DNA of 32,417 nt from Oscillospiraceae bacterium (GCA_015063955.1 SVTD01000018.1:1-32417); one strand, 5' to 3'. Counted from the stretch's first letter, positions 18,122-27,526 are shown. Translations and numbers: made by a program. Notes: generated by a model not told the origin, from the sequence alone.

Positions 18122-19807
18122 TTACTTTTTTGTAGTTTTCTTTGCAGGTGTTTTCTTTGCAGGTGTCTTCTTTGCGGAAGCTTTCTTTTCTGCTTCCTTT
18201 TGAGCCTTTTCGATAGCCTTCACAGCTGCCCTTTCAGCCGCTCTCTGTGCCTTCTCGGCTTCCTTTGCGGCTTTCTTCTCTGCCGCGATCCTTGCTTTTT
18301 CAGCTTCCCTTGCAGCCTTCTTTTCCGCAGCTATTCTTGCCTTCTCTGCGGCAAGGAAATCGGCGTAAAGCTCGTCGTAGAGAGCCTCGTACTTTCTTGC
18401 GGAGGCATTCCAGGAGAAGTCTGTTCTCATACCGCGCTCAACGATACCGTTCCAGTCCTCCTTGAAATCATAGAAGATCTTTTCAGCATAGCGGATGGTA
18501 TCGAGCATATAGTGTGCGTTGTAATCCTCAAAGCTGAAGCCCGTACCCGTCTTTTCGTCAACGTTATAGTTTGCAACGGTATCTCTGAGACCGCCCGTTG
18601 CACGGACGATGGGCACAGTACCGTATCTGAGGCTCATCAGCTGGCTGAGACCGCAGGGCTCGAAGCGTGAGGGCATAAGGAACGCATCGCACGCCGCATA
18701 GATCTTATGGGAAAGGGGCTCGGAATAGTAAATATTGGCAGAAACCTTACCCTTATACTTATTCTCGTAGTAGCGGAACATATTCTCGTAGCGCTCCTCG
18801 CCTGTGCCGAGGATAACGAGCTGAACTGCATCACGGCAGATCTCGTCCATAACGCGGTCGATAAGGTCAAAGCCCTTCTGGTCTGTAAGACGGGAAACGA
18901 TACCGATAAGCATAACGTTCGGATCTTCTGCAAGCCCAAGCTCCTTCTGGAGAGCGAGCTTATTCTTGACCTTTTCGCTTCTGAAATTATCGGCGTTGAA
19001 GTGATGCTCGATATTCTTGTTGGTTTCGGGATCGAACTCAACGTAATCGATACCGTTGACGATACCGGAAAGAACGCCTGACTTTGCACGAAGGAGAGGA
19101 TCAAGCCCTTCACCGTATTCGGGAGTTTTGATCTCCTCGGCATAGGAATCACTTACGGTGGTAACTCTGTCGGCATAAACGATACCGCCCTTGAGAAGGT
19201 TCAAGGCGCCGTATGCCTCAAGCTTGTCGGAGGTGAAATAATAATCGGAGAGACCTGCAACGTCCGTAAGCATATCCTTACCGTATACACCCTGGAATTT
19301 CAGGTTGTGGATAGTCATAACAGTGCGTATACCGCGGAAGAAAAGATCACCCTGGAAGCTGTCGTTAAGATATACGGGAACGAGACCGGACTGCCAGTCG
19401 TGACAGTGGATGATATCGGGGCGGAAGCCTATAATGGGAAGCGCTGAGAGAGCCGCCTTTGAGAAGTAGATAAACTTCTCCATATCGCCGCGGATCTCAC
19501 CGTAGGGCTTATCGCCTGCGAAATAGAACTCGTTATCAATGAAATAGAAGGTAGTGCCGTCTATCTCAGCCGTAAAGATTCCAACGTGCTGCTTTCTCCA
19601 GGAAAGATCCATCTCGAAATGAGTGAGATAGGTGAGCTTTTCCTGCCACTGAGGCTTGATGCAGAGATACTTGGGAAGGATAACGCGAACGTCATACTTC
19701 TTTTTGTCAAAATACTTGGGAAGCGTACCTGCAACGTCAGCAAGACCGCCTGTCTTGATAAAGGGGACAGCCTCACTTGTTACAAAAAGGATCTTTTTTC
19801 TTTCCAT
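18122..19807 (-). CDS. glgA: Glycogen (starch) synthase with Lys/Ala-rich C-terminal extension
   Basis: KKILFVTSEAVPFIKTGGLADVAGTLPK, GIVNGIDYVEFDP, MPSRFEPCGLSQLMSLRYGTVPIVRATGGLRDTV; ATG start 19807. Confidence 0.93.
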   Translation of the reverse strand: MERKKILFVTSEAVPFIKTGGLADVAGTLPKYFDKKKYDVRVILPKYLCIKPQWQEKLTYLTHFEMDLSWRKQHVGIFTAEIDGTTFYFIDNEFYFAGDKPYGEIRGDMEKFIYFSKAALSALPIIGFRPDIIHCHDWQSGLVPVYLNDSFQGDLFFRGIRTVMTIHNLKFQGVYGKDMLTDVAGLSDYYFTSDKLEAYGALNLLKGGIVYADRVTTVSDSYAEEIKTPEYGEGLDPLLRAKSGVLSGIVNGIDYVEFDPETNKNIEHHFNADNFRSEKVKNKLALQKELGLAEDPNVMLIGIVSRLTDQKGFDLIDRVMDEICRDAVQLVILGTGEERYENMFRYYENKYKGKVSANIYYSEPLSHKIYAACDAFLMPSRFEPCGLSQLMSLRYGTVPIVRATGGLRDTVANYNVDEKTGTGFSFEDYNAHYMLDTIRYAEKIFYDFKEDWNGIVERGMRTDFSWNASARKYEALYDELYADFLAAEKARIAAEKKAAREAEKARIAAEKKAAKEAEKAQRAAERAAVKAIEKAQKEAEKKASAKKTPAKKTPAKKTTKK

Positions 19808-19963
19808 TGGCAAAACCTACTTTCTGTATTTGATATTTGTATTCACACTATACCAATATAATTTTATATCCATTTCCCTTTATTGTCAATAAAGTTTTTT
19901 AAAAAGCCATTCTTATAACAAAAGGGAAAAAGATTAGATTAATAAGAAGTTTTCATAACACTG

Positions 19964-19992
19964 TTGTAATGCCGTCCGTCCTGTGGTATAAT
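19964..19992 (+). promoter_or_regulatory. Promoter for the DUF4062 operon
   Basis: TTGTAA (19964-19969), 17 bp, TATAAT (19987-19992). Confidence 0.65.
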
Positions 19993-20023
19993 GTTGTTAT
20001 AATTAAAGTAAATGGAGTTTTCT

Positions 20024-23000
20024 ATGAAGCTGGTATTCGTTTCCTCCACATTTCGCGATATGCAGTTTGAGCGCGATGCTCTCAACACACGCGTGGTGCC
20101 CCGCATCAATCAGTTCCTTGAACGCTATTCGGAAACAGTTCACTTTGGCGATCTGCGCTGGGGCGTTAACACCACCGAGCTTGAAAGCGAGGAATCATCC
20201 AAAAAGGTTCTCCGTGTCTGTCTTGACCAGATCGACGATTGCAGGCCTTATATGATAGTTTTTGTCGGCGAGCGCTACGGCTGGATACCCTCTGCCGAGC
20301 TTCTTCACACAGCCGCGCTGCTAAAGGGGATGGACGTTTCCGCCATCAAGGAAAACACCTCCGTTACAGAGCTTGAGATCGAATACGGTGCTCTGCTGAA
20401 TCCCGATTTCGAGGGACGGGTGCTGTTTTATTTCCGCAATCCCTTCGATATGTCGAAAATGACGGAAGAACAAAGGGCAGACTACGTTTCAGAATCCCCT
20501 CTCCACAAGGAAAAGGTTGAGAGGCTGAAGGAGCAGATCAGAAAAAAATACCCCAATCACATCCGCTATTATGACGTTACATACGATGCCGACAGCAAAA
20601 AGCTCGTCGGTCTCGATGCATTGACTGATCTGATCTACGAAGATCTGAAGCGCGTTTTTGATCTGGATCTTACGTATCTGAATTCCCTCCCCACCGAGGA
20701 GCGCGCCCTTGCCAATTCCAAAAATCACTTTGAGAAGCTTGCCCAAAGCTCCTACCTCCGCCCTCTTTCAGCGGTAAACGAATTTGATTTCGAAGCATTT
20801 GACAGCTTCTGCGAATCTCGCTTTGAAAACAATCCCGTTCTCGAGGTGGTATGCGGCCCCCACGGAATCGGTGCTAAAACTCTGGTTGCCCAGAAATATA
20901 AAAACACCCTTGACGCAGGGTACAACGCCGTATGCTTTTCATTCGGTATGGACGAATTTACAGACAGCACCGAAAAAATGCTCTCTGCCCTTTGCTATCG
21001 GCTGGAGGAGCTTATGGATATCCCCCACGAAAAAAAGGCGACGGCAGAGCGCTTTGCCCGTCTGTGTGAAGAATATACCGACTGCGCGGAGCTTCCGTAT
21101 ATCTATTTTTACCTGATAAACCTACCGCAAGGAGCAATTGCGATCTTTCGCAAGTTATTTGCCCTTTATCCGTACTTGTTCGGAGTGGGATTCTGCGTTC
21201 ATTTCAGAAAGCCCCTTTCCGACGAATCGGCTCTTCCATTTTTCCTTAACAATCGCATAACTCACGTCCCTCCCCTTGATCCTGATGAGATCGGAGAAAT
21301 GGTGAGCGCAATACTAAAGTCAAAGCGAAAGGAATTGCCTCCCGTAGTCATTGACGAGATCAAAAAGCACAGCGCGGCAGATCTGCCCCTTTACCTTTCT
21401 CTGCTTGTAGAGCGTCTGCTCATTCTCGACAGCGAGGATTTTTCCGCCATACGCGCACGGGGCGACGGTATGGATAGCATCAACGCCTATATGCAGGAGC
21501 TTATCCGCAAGTCAGGCGACACCGTTACTGAAATTGCCAAGGAGCTGCTTTTGGAGCTGGCAGAGCGAATCAACCCCGTGATGATCCCTCATCTGGTGGC
21601 CCATATCGCCCTTCCCGCCCACTTCACTGAGGACTACATACAGGAATTTTTCGACTATCGGGGATGGAGCTATTCCTCACTTGACTACACACTCTTCAAG
21701 AAGACCTTTCCCTCCCTCGTATATCAGGATGTCTCCGGCTATTTGCGCTACACAAACGACGACGTAGCGGCGGCGGCACGCAAGCTTTCTGAAGAATGGT
21801 GCACCCACAGGGATATGTCGGCAATGATGGACTTTATGGATTCGAAGCCCGTAAAGGAAGTTATTAAGGCAAAAATGAAACTGTACCGGGAGTTTGGGGA
21901 CGCTGAAGGCTTTGCCGGCTGTGTTCTTACCCATCTTGACGGCGCACGCTACACAGAGGATCAGACTGTGGCGCTCCGTTGCCACCGCACCTTTTACGAC
22001 ATTATGACGGACGAGATATGCAAGGACAGCGACTTTGCATTATCGGTATCGAAATCCATCTTTGACGCCGTTGCAAAAGAAGACGTGAAATATCCCTACG
22101 ATATTGCGGCGTATTTCTTGCAGTGCATCCCCCAAAGCTACGTATTTGAGAAGGATGACTTGACGCACACCTACAGTTTTCTTGAAAGACTTGAGCAGCA
22201 TATTGAAAAGCTTCGGGATGCCTGCGACAGCGAGGTGCTGGCATTTACTCATTTCTTAATGTGCAGCTCATTTATGATTCCCCTTCTGAAAAAAATCGGC
22301 GGCACTGTTGCGGCACAAAAAGCAGGCAGGATAGCTGATCTGATAAAGAAAGAGGGCCCCGACCGCCCCCAGAGGGTATTGCAGATCATCGGGGAAAGAA
22401 AGCTTCCCCTCGTGGACGTGCTGAGGAGCAGCTCTACTGAGATGTTCCGAATGTTTTCCGACGTTTTGAAAATGGACGACCCTAAAGGTCATCCTATGTT
22501 TCACGGTCTTTACAAGCAATGCGTGAAACTGGAGGCATACCTCACAACAAAAGATTCTGCGCGTTATAAAAGCTTATTGAAGGGCGAGATCGGTCAGCTC
22601 CCCGAAAAGGATCTCGATGTTTATGCGCTGTTTCTCGCCATGTGGGGCTTCTGCTGCTATAAGAAGGGCAAGATCAAAAAAGCAAATACCTGCTATAACG
22701 CATTTTACACGTTATTTATCAAGCATTTCAAGGATAACCCACCGGATATCAAGGACCGGTCAATGTACATCGGCGCAATTAAAAACTACTGCCGCTTCCT
22801 GATCGCTCACGAAAAAAAGGAAACTGCAAGAGAACGCTTTGAAGAGCTGTTTTCGTGGTGTCTTTCACGGATGGCGGAGACTCCCACAGACTTTGAGACA
22901 GCCTACGAGCTGGCACAGCTCCACGACATAGGATTTGACAACGACTGCCTTGAAGACAAAGTTCAGGCGTTCTTCCCCATCCTCGGTCAGATCCTTTCCG

Positions 23001-23365
23001 AGTCGTGTGAAACGGCGGTGCCTCCTCAGACAGTGTTGTGGGTAATGAAATACTACTCCTTATATTCATCGATACTCAAAGATGACGAGCGGGAGAGGTA
23101 TTTCCTTGAACTGGCCTCCCGAATAACTGCGGGTATGGCTCCAATACTCAGCGAGGCCGAGTACGGAGAGCTTGAGGTCATCGATCTGATATGCGATTTT
23201 TGCGTTGACTTTGCCCTGATATCGGACTCCGATATTTGCAGGCTGATAAAAGAGGTCATAACTCGCACCGTTGACGGGCATCCCGACGTCTTTACAAAAG
23301 AAAAGACTGAATATATTGAAAAAGGCTTACAGATAGCTATCGAAATACTAAAAGAACGCACGTAA
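20024..23365 (+). CDS. Large DUF4062 N-terminal / STAND-NTPase-like protein with helical C-terminus
   Basis: KLVFVSSTFRDMQFERDALNTRVVPRINQFLERY...FGDLRWGVNTTE...MIVFVGERYGWIP (DUF4062 as in TEP1/NPHP3-type proteins); degenerate P-loop CGPHGIGAKTLVAQKY; start 20024 chosen (TGGAG RBS). Confidence 0.8.
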   Translation: MKLVFVSSTFRDMQFERDALNTRVVPRINQFLERYSETVHFGDLRWGVNTTELESEESSKKVLRVCLDQIDDCRPYMIVFVGERYGWIPSAELLHTAALLKGMDVSAIKENTSVTELEIEYGALLNPDFEGRVLFYFRNPFDMSKMTEEQRADYVSESPLHKEKVERLKEQIRKKYPNHIRYYDVTYDADSKKLVGLDALTDLIYEDLKRVFDLDLTYLNSLPTEERALANSKNHFEKLAQSSYLRPLSAVNEFDFEAFDSFCESRFENNPVLEVVCGPHGIGAKTLVAQKYKNTLDAGYNAVCFSFGMDEFTDSTEKMLSALCYRLEELMDIPHEKKATAERFARLCEEYTDCAELPYIYFYLINLPQGAIAIFRKLFALYPYLFGVGFCVHFRKPLSDESALPFFLNNRITHVPPLDPDEIGEMVSAILKSKRKELPPVVIDEIKKHSAADLPLYLSLLVERLLILDSEDFSAIRARGDGMDSINAYMQELIRKSGDTVTEIAKELLLELAERINPVMIPHLVAHIALPAHFTEDYIQEFFDYRGWSYSSLDYTLFKKTFPSLVYQDVSGYLRYTNDDVAAAARKLSEEWCTHRDMSAMMDFMDSKPVKEVIKAKMKLYREFGDAEGFAGCVLTHLDGARYTEDQTVALRCHRTFYDIMTDEICKDSDFALSVSKSIFDAVAKEDVKYPYDIAAYFLQCIPQSYVFEKDDLTHTYSFLERLEQHIEKLRDACDSEVLAFTHFLMCSSFMIPLLKKIGGTVAAQKAGRIADLIKKEGPDRPQRVLQIIGERKLPLVDVLRSSSTEMFRMFSDVLKMDDPKGHPMFHGLYKQCVKLEAYLTTKDSARYKSLLKGEIGQLPEKDLDVYALFLAMWGFCCYKKGKIKKANTCYNAFYTLFIKHFKDNPPDIKDRSMYIGAIKNYCRFLIAHEKKETARERFEELFSWCLSRMAETPTDFETAYELAQLHDIGFDNDCLEDKVQAFFPILGQILSESCETAVPPQTVLWVMKYYSLYSSILKDDERERYFLELASRITAGMAPILSEAEYGELEVIDLICDFCVDFALISDSDICRLIKEVITRTVDGHPDVFTKEKTEYIEKGLQIAIEILKERT

Positions 23366-23393
23366 CGCTTACTTACTTTAAGGAGGATTTTTT

Positions 23394-25256
23394 ATGACAA
23401 GAGACGTAAAAAAAGAAGTCGGCAGACCCGACAATTCCGCGTTTATCAGAAAATTCATCATTTACGGAATTATTTTGGCGGTGATGCTGTTTGCCGCCCC
23501 CACTATCTTTTCAAAGATCATGGTGCCCATGGCGGCAAAAGGCATAAAGGGAGCGTGGTACGCCGTATTCGTGCCGATCGCTGTGGCTATGATGGCAATC
23601 GGCCTCTTTCGCGCGTGGCGCCGCCGCTGGCCCCTTGGCTATATGAACAACTACCGCAGGCAGGCAAGAGATAACGGCTATGAGACCTGTCCCCGTTGCG
23701 GCGCGGCCATTGAAATAAGAACCCGCCGTGTAAGCTACAGAGCAAAGGTTGGCGAAAGGCACATAACCACCACCTACAGCGACGGCAGCAAAAGCACACG
23801 CGTAGAGGATATCACGGAAAACAGGACCCGCACGGAGGAGTACTACGTTTGCTCAAACGGCAGCTGCGGACTGGAGCCGGACAGAAGATACAGCCAAAGC
23901 CATCTGCCCTGGAAGACGAAGGAGATCCGCACCCTGGTGAATGCAGAAGGCCACGCAAGATCTGCGAAATCTGCAAAAGAAATACTTCTCTCCCGCCTCC
24001 TTCTTCCTATCCTTGCAGCGGTGATCGTAGCGGCCTGCGCCGTATCCGTCTACAGCTATGCAAATGCTCACGACGGCGAGTGGACTTATACTACTGCCGA
24101 TAAGGAGTCCTCCCGCTCGGAGGATGCTTACCGTGATTATCTGCTTTCTCTGGATACGGAATATGCCGGCTGGCACGTAACGTACGAAAAATCTCCCACG
24201 GATATGATGAGCTATCTCGGCGGCATCTTCGGTCAGGATAAGGCTGTCAGCTATACCCTCGGCTGCTACACCTTTGAGGGCAGAACTGCTCTTGAGTACC
24301 GCTTCGAGGGCGACGATGCAGGCACCGGTATCCCCGACGGATGGTACACCCTTGGCGAACTGGACGGTATCAGCGTTCTTATCGACGACACGAACGAAAA
24401 GATCTACAAGCAGGGCACCGAGTTTTACGATACCTACGCTCCGAAGCTTCTGGAGCTTAGTCACGATAAAGCCCTCAGCGCAGTGCTTGATCTTACAAGC
24501 GGCGGTGAGCACGCCCTTTCCGGCACCAACGATTTCTGGATGGAGTTTGTCCGCAAGGATGACACCATGGTATATTCCTATATGCTTTCCGATGACGTTA
24601 CAAAGGTAAGCGGCGGCGTATTCTGCGCAGTCACCCTCTATCCCGAAAAGCAAAAGATGGATAAGTGGTCCTTCTCCTACGACGAATCCGAATTCGATCC
24701 CCTCGAGGATCTGGAGGGATACGTTTATTCCGACGCCGCTCCCGTTGACGAGGACGACGAGCTTGGCAAGCTTATAGAAAAGAGCTTTGATGACAGCGGC
24801 AGCGTGGCATTTTTCAAAAACGATGAAATAGTATTTGGCGTTTCCGTTGATTACTTCCCCAACGGCTATGACTTTGAGATCGAAGTTGCAAAAGAAGGCT
24901 ACACAAGAGGCTTTGAAGAGGGTATGGTATACCGTGTAAATACTACAGACAAGACCTTGACGAAGTACGCTGACGATCACGGAGATCTGGTTGACGGAAC
25001 GGATATGCCTCTGTCCGAGCATCAGGATAAATACGATTTCCTCCTTGAGCTCGAGCCCCAAGCATACATCCGCAGGATCATCGATTTGGATAAGGCAGAA
25101 AAGAGAAAGGAATCGGTTGGCCTTGTAACTGTCTATGAAATGAAAGACGAAAACGGCAACGTGACCGCCGATCTGAAAAAGATGTTCGGAGTTATCGGCG
25201 AGGCAGTCCATTACACGGCAGAGGACGAATACGTAATGATCGAGCTTGAGCATTAA
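23394..25256 (+). CDS. Uncharacterised membrane protein with zinc-ribbon-like Cys cluster between TM segments
   Basis: TM helices near residues 20-70, CPRCGAAI...CSNGSCGLE, third TM (LLLPILAAVIVAACAVSVYSY), large C-terminal domain; AGGAGG RBS. Confidence 0.75.
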   Translation: MTRDVKKEVGRPDNSAFIRKFIIYGIILAVMLFAAPTIFSKIMVPMAAKGIKGAWYAVFVPIAVAMMAIGLFRAWRRRWPLGYMNNYRRQARDNGYETCPRCGAAIEIRTRRVSYRAKVGERHITTTYSDGSKSTRVEDITENRTRTEEYYVCSNGSCGLEPDRRYSQSHLPWKTKEIRTLVNAEGHARSAKSAKEILLSRLLLPILAAVIVAACAVSVYSYANAHDGEWTYTTADKESSRSEDAYRDYLLSLDTEYAGWHVTYEKSPTDMMSYLGGIFGQDKAVSYTLGCYTFEGRTALEYRFEGDDAGTGIPDGWYTLGELDGISVLIDDTNEKIYKQGTEFYDTYAPKLLELSHDKALSAVLDLTSGGEHALSGTNDFWMEFVRKDDTMVYSYMLSDDVTKVSGGVFCAVTLYPEKQKMDKWSFSYDESEFDPLEDLEGYVYSDAAPVDEDDELGKLIEKSFDDSGSVAFFKNDEIVFGVSVDYFPNGYDFEIEVAKEGYTRGFEEGMVYRVNTTDKTLTKYADDHGDLVDGTDMPLSEHQDKYDFLLELEPQAYIRRIIDLDKAEKRKESVGLVTVYEMKDENGNVTADLKKMFGVIGEAVHYTAEDEYVMIELEH

Positions 25257-25279
25257 CGGAAAGCTGAAAGGAGCAGAAT

Positions 25280-25861
25280 ATGGGATTCTTTAATAAAATT
25301 CTCGGTGAAGCAATGGTATACGCCGAAAGCTTCGGTGTGACCAAGAAGTATACCTACGAGCAGGCACTTGAGGTCCTTCTCGACCCCAAAGCAAATGCCA
25401 TTGAGCTTGCAAAAGCGGAAAATACGATGGCAATGGCAAATAAAGAAACCGGAAGCGAGGCTAAACGAACCATTGGCGTTGCTCTCTGCAAGACCCACGG
25501 TCTTTTGACCAACGCCACCGATCACCAATCGCAAATGTACGAGGCAAGCGATTTCCTCTCTGCCTCCTGCGTGGAAGCCTCCGCAGAGGACGACGACTCC
25601 TCAATGGACGTTCTCAGGAAGGTTATGGAATCGGATTATGCGAAAAGCATAAATCTCGGAGAATATGCGCTGGAGTATATACTGAAGGTCAAGGAATTTG
25701 AAGGAACGGAATATATCTATCTTGCGTGCGCCAATATGTACGGCTGGGGATGCCCCGTGAATACGGAGGCGGCAAGGGATTTCCTTGAAAAGGACGCCAT
25801 TCCCGGGCTTAAGGATGAATACCATAAGGGTATTTACAGATTGCTTGCAATTCTTAGCTGA
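25280..25861 (+). CDS. Uncharacterised protein with a Sel1/TPR-like repeat at the C-terminus
   Basis: YLACANMYGWGCPVNTEAARDFLEKDA resembles a Sel1 repeat; AAAGGAG RBS. Confidence 0.65.
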   Translation: MGFFNKILGEAMVYAESFGVTKKYTYEQALEVLLDPKANAIELAKAENTMAMANKETGSEAKRTIGVALCKTHGLLTNATDHQSQMYEASDFLSASCVEASAEDDDSSMDVLRKVMESDYAKSINLGEYALEYILKVKEFEGTEYIYLACANMYGWGCPVNTEAARDFLEKDAIPGLKDEYHKGIYRLLAILS

Positions 25862-25901
25862 CACTTTGTGATACGAGTATTTACTTCAAGGAGTTTTTAC
25901 T

Positions 25902-26312
25902 ATGGAAGCTATCTTCAAATGCTGGAAGATAACGGATGAAAGCACCACTGGCATACGCATCGGAACCGATGCGTATGCCAGTCTTCCCGCTGCGGAGGAG
26001 GAGATCAAGGCAGGGGCACTCTGCCTTGAAAAATGGTACGTTGAACGAAAATATAAGACACAGGTGTGCACTCCCGATCATCCGCGCCCCTATTACGATA
26101 TAAAAAGCGAGATCAGGTCGATACGCTTTGAAGAGCTTATCTTCAAGGACAGCCAATGCATCGGAGTCTGCCACGACGGGCTTATAATGCTGTTTGATGA
26201 TGAAAAGACTCATTACCGTGAAAAGTATCTCGGCGAAATGCCTACCGGCCACGATCAGTCAATAACCTTTTACGATTATTATTATCTGCATTCCGTAAAG
26301 GACTGTCAATAA
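25902..26312 (+). CDS. Uncharacterised small protein
   Basis: ORF with AAGGAG RBS, co-directional with short gaps. Confidence 0.65.
   Translation: MEAIFKCWKITDESTTGIRIGTDAYASLPAAEEEIKAGALCLEKWYVERKYKTQVCTPDHPRPYYDIKSEIRSIRFEELIFKDSQCIGVCHDGLIMLFDDEKTHYREKYLGEMPTGHDQSITFYDYYYLHSVKDCQ
25947..25982. repeat. Perfect 17-bp-arm inverted repeat inside a CDS
   Basis: ACTGGCATACGCATCGG-AA-CCGATGCGTATGCCAGT. Confidence 0.95.
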
Positions 26313-26332
26313 TCAGTAAGCGGAGGAATCTT

Positions 26333-26893
26333 ATGAGTAAAGCGATAAGAATAACAGTAAAAAAAGCCCCTGAGGGCTACGATATCGCAAAAAGCAAGTT
26401 CTTCGGAGTCCCCACGATCCCCCTTGCGTGGGAGGATGATTTCTACGATGACGAAATGTTTTTCTGCCAGATAAGGCTTTCCGATATAGCCGAGCTTGAC
26501 CGCGAAAACAGACTCCCCCATAGGGGCTGGCTCTACGTTTTCATCGGCACAGTGGAAGGAAAATACCGTCTCTGTGCAAACGTGCGGTATCACGACGGCG
26601 AGCCGGAGCTTGCCATTGACGATTTCAACGATTCGGTGGAGGGCTACGAAAAATACACGGAGGCGTATCTGATGGAGTTTTCCGAGGCGGAGGAGGACGA
26701 GGACTGTACCCGTCTTTTCGGTGTTCCCAGCGACTGGAACTACGCGTACGAGCCGCCGAAGCTTCTGATGCAATATGACCCCCTTGATAACGATATGGGT
26801 TTCCTCGATGACCTGGACGGATTTCTATATCTGTTCTTCGGTGAAAATGAAAAAGACTTCAACAGTATTGCGTTAGCGGAAGAATATACGTGA
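26333..26893 (+). CDS. DUF1963/YwqG-like protein
   Basis: FFCQIRLSDIAELDRENRLPHRGWLYVFI and LLMQYDP...FLDDLDGFLYLFFGENEKDFNSI fit the YwqG-type pattern. Confidence 0.6.
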   Translation: MSKAIRITVKKAPEGYDIAKSKFFGVPTIPLAWEDDFYDDEMFFCQIRLSDIAELDRENRLPHRGWLYVFIGTVEGKYRLCANVRYHDGEPELAIDDFNDSVEGYEKYTEAYLMEFSEAEEDEDCTRLFGVPSDWNYAYEPPKLLMQYDPLDNDMGFLDDLDGFLYLFFGENEKDFNSIALAEEYT

Positions 26894-26955
26894 TACGCTC
26901 TCCGACAAGGTAGAAAAGATCATATATTTCAAAATCAGATTTTAAGGATAAAAAA

Positions 26956-27282
26956 ATGAATAAATACTTTTTAGTAATGAAATGGGACTACGAATACGAT
27001 AAGGAAAGCACCTGGTTTAATGAGGATAGCGGTGAGGAACGATACGAGCTGTCAGAGGGCGCCGCGTATCCCCTGCCCCACGAGGATTCTATAAAGGTCG
27101 TAATTGAATCTGTTGTTAACGACGGTGATAACGTTAAAGCAGAGGTGTACGTAGACCACCATACCGTTAACGTAGTCAGCGGTCAGGAGCCGGCCGTTAC
27201 CCACGCAAGCAACAGCTACAGCGTATGCGGCGACTCGGTTCACGAAAGCTGGTACCTCAAGTTTACCGTTGAGAAGGAATAA
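26956..27282 (+). CDS. Uncharacterised small acidic protein
   Basis: ORF with AAGGA RBS; last gene before a hairpin with T-tract. Confidence 0.55.
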   Translation: MNKYFLVMKWDYEYDKESTWFNEDSGEERYELSEGAAYPLPHEDSIKVVIESVVNDGDNVKAEVYVDHHTVNVVSGQEPAVTHASNSYSVCGDSVHESWYLKFTVEKE

Positions 27283-27370
27283 GGCTATTGCATTATAATA
27301 ACACCGATAGCTATAAAGCCCCATAAACACTGCGTTATTCACTGTTCCGGTCAACTTTCTGACTGTCAAA

Positions 27371-27401
27371 GCCGGATGAATTATCGACTTATCCGTTTTT
27401 T
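27371..27401 (+). terminator. Probable terminator of the DUF4062 operon
   Basis: CGGATGA...TTATCCG followed by TTTTTT. Confidence 0.55.
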
Positions 27402-27477
27402 GAGCCCGATTTCTGAAAAGCGGTTCTATGGTGGCTTTTGAAGTTTTTATGTATTCTTATAAGCTTACCGGAAAAGC

Positions 27478-27506
27478 TTGACTATAATAACAGAGTGTGT
27501 TATAAT
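27478..27506 (+). promoter_or_regulatory. Promoter of the Trk/Ktr operon
   Basis: TTGACT (27478-27483), 17 bp, TATAAT (27501-27506). Confidence 0.8.
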
Positions 27507-27526
27507 GAATTAAAGTATATTTGAAA

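Noticed and set aside
23853-25253. 466-aa minus-strand ORF
   Set aside because: Antisense of the membrane zinc-ribbon gene, with no RBS or motif support.
27283-27477. c-di-AMP (ydaO) riboswitch or T-box upstream of the Trk/Ktr operon
   Set aside because: No recognisable conserved motifs, and the best promoter lies downstream of this region.
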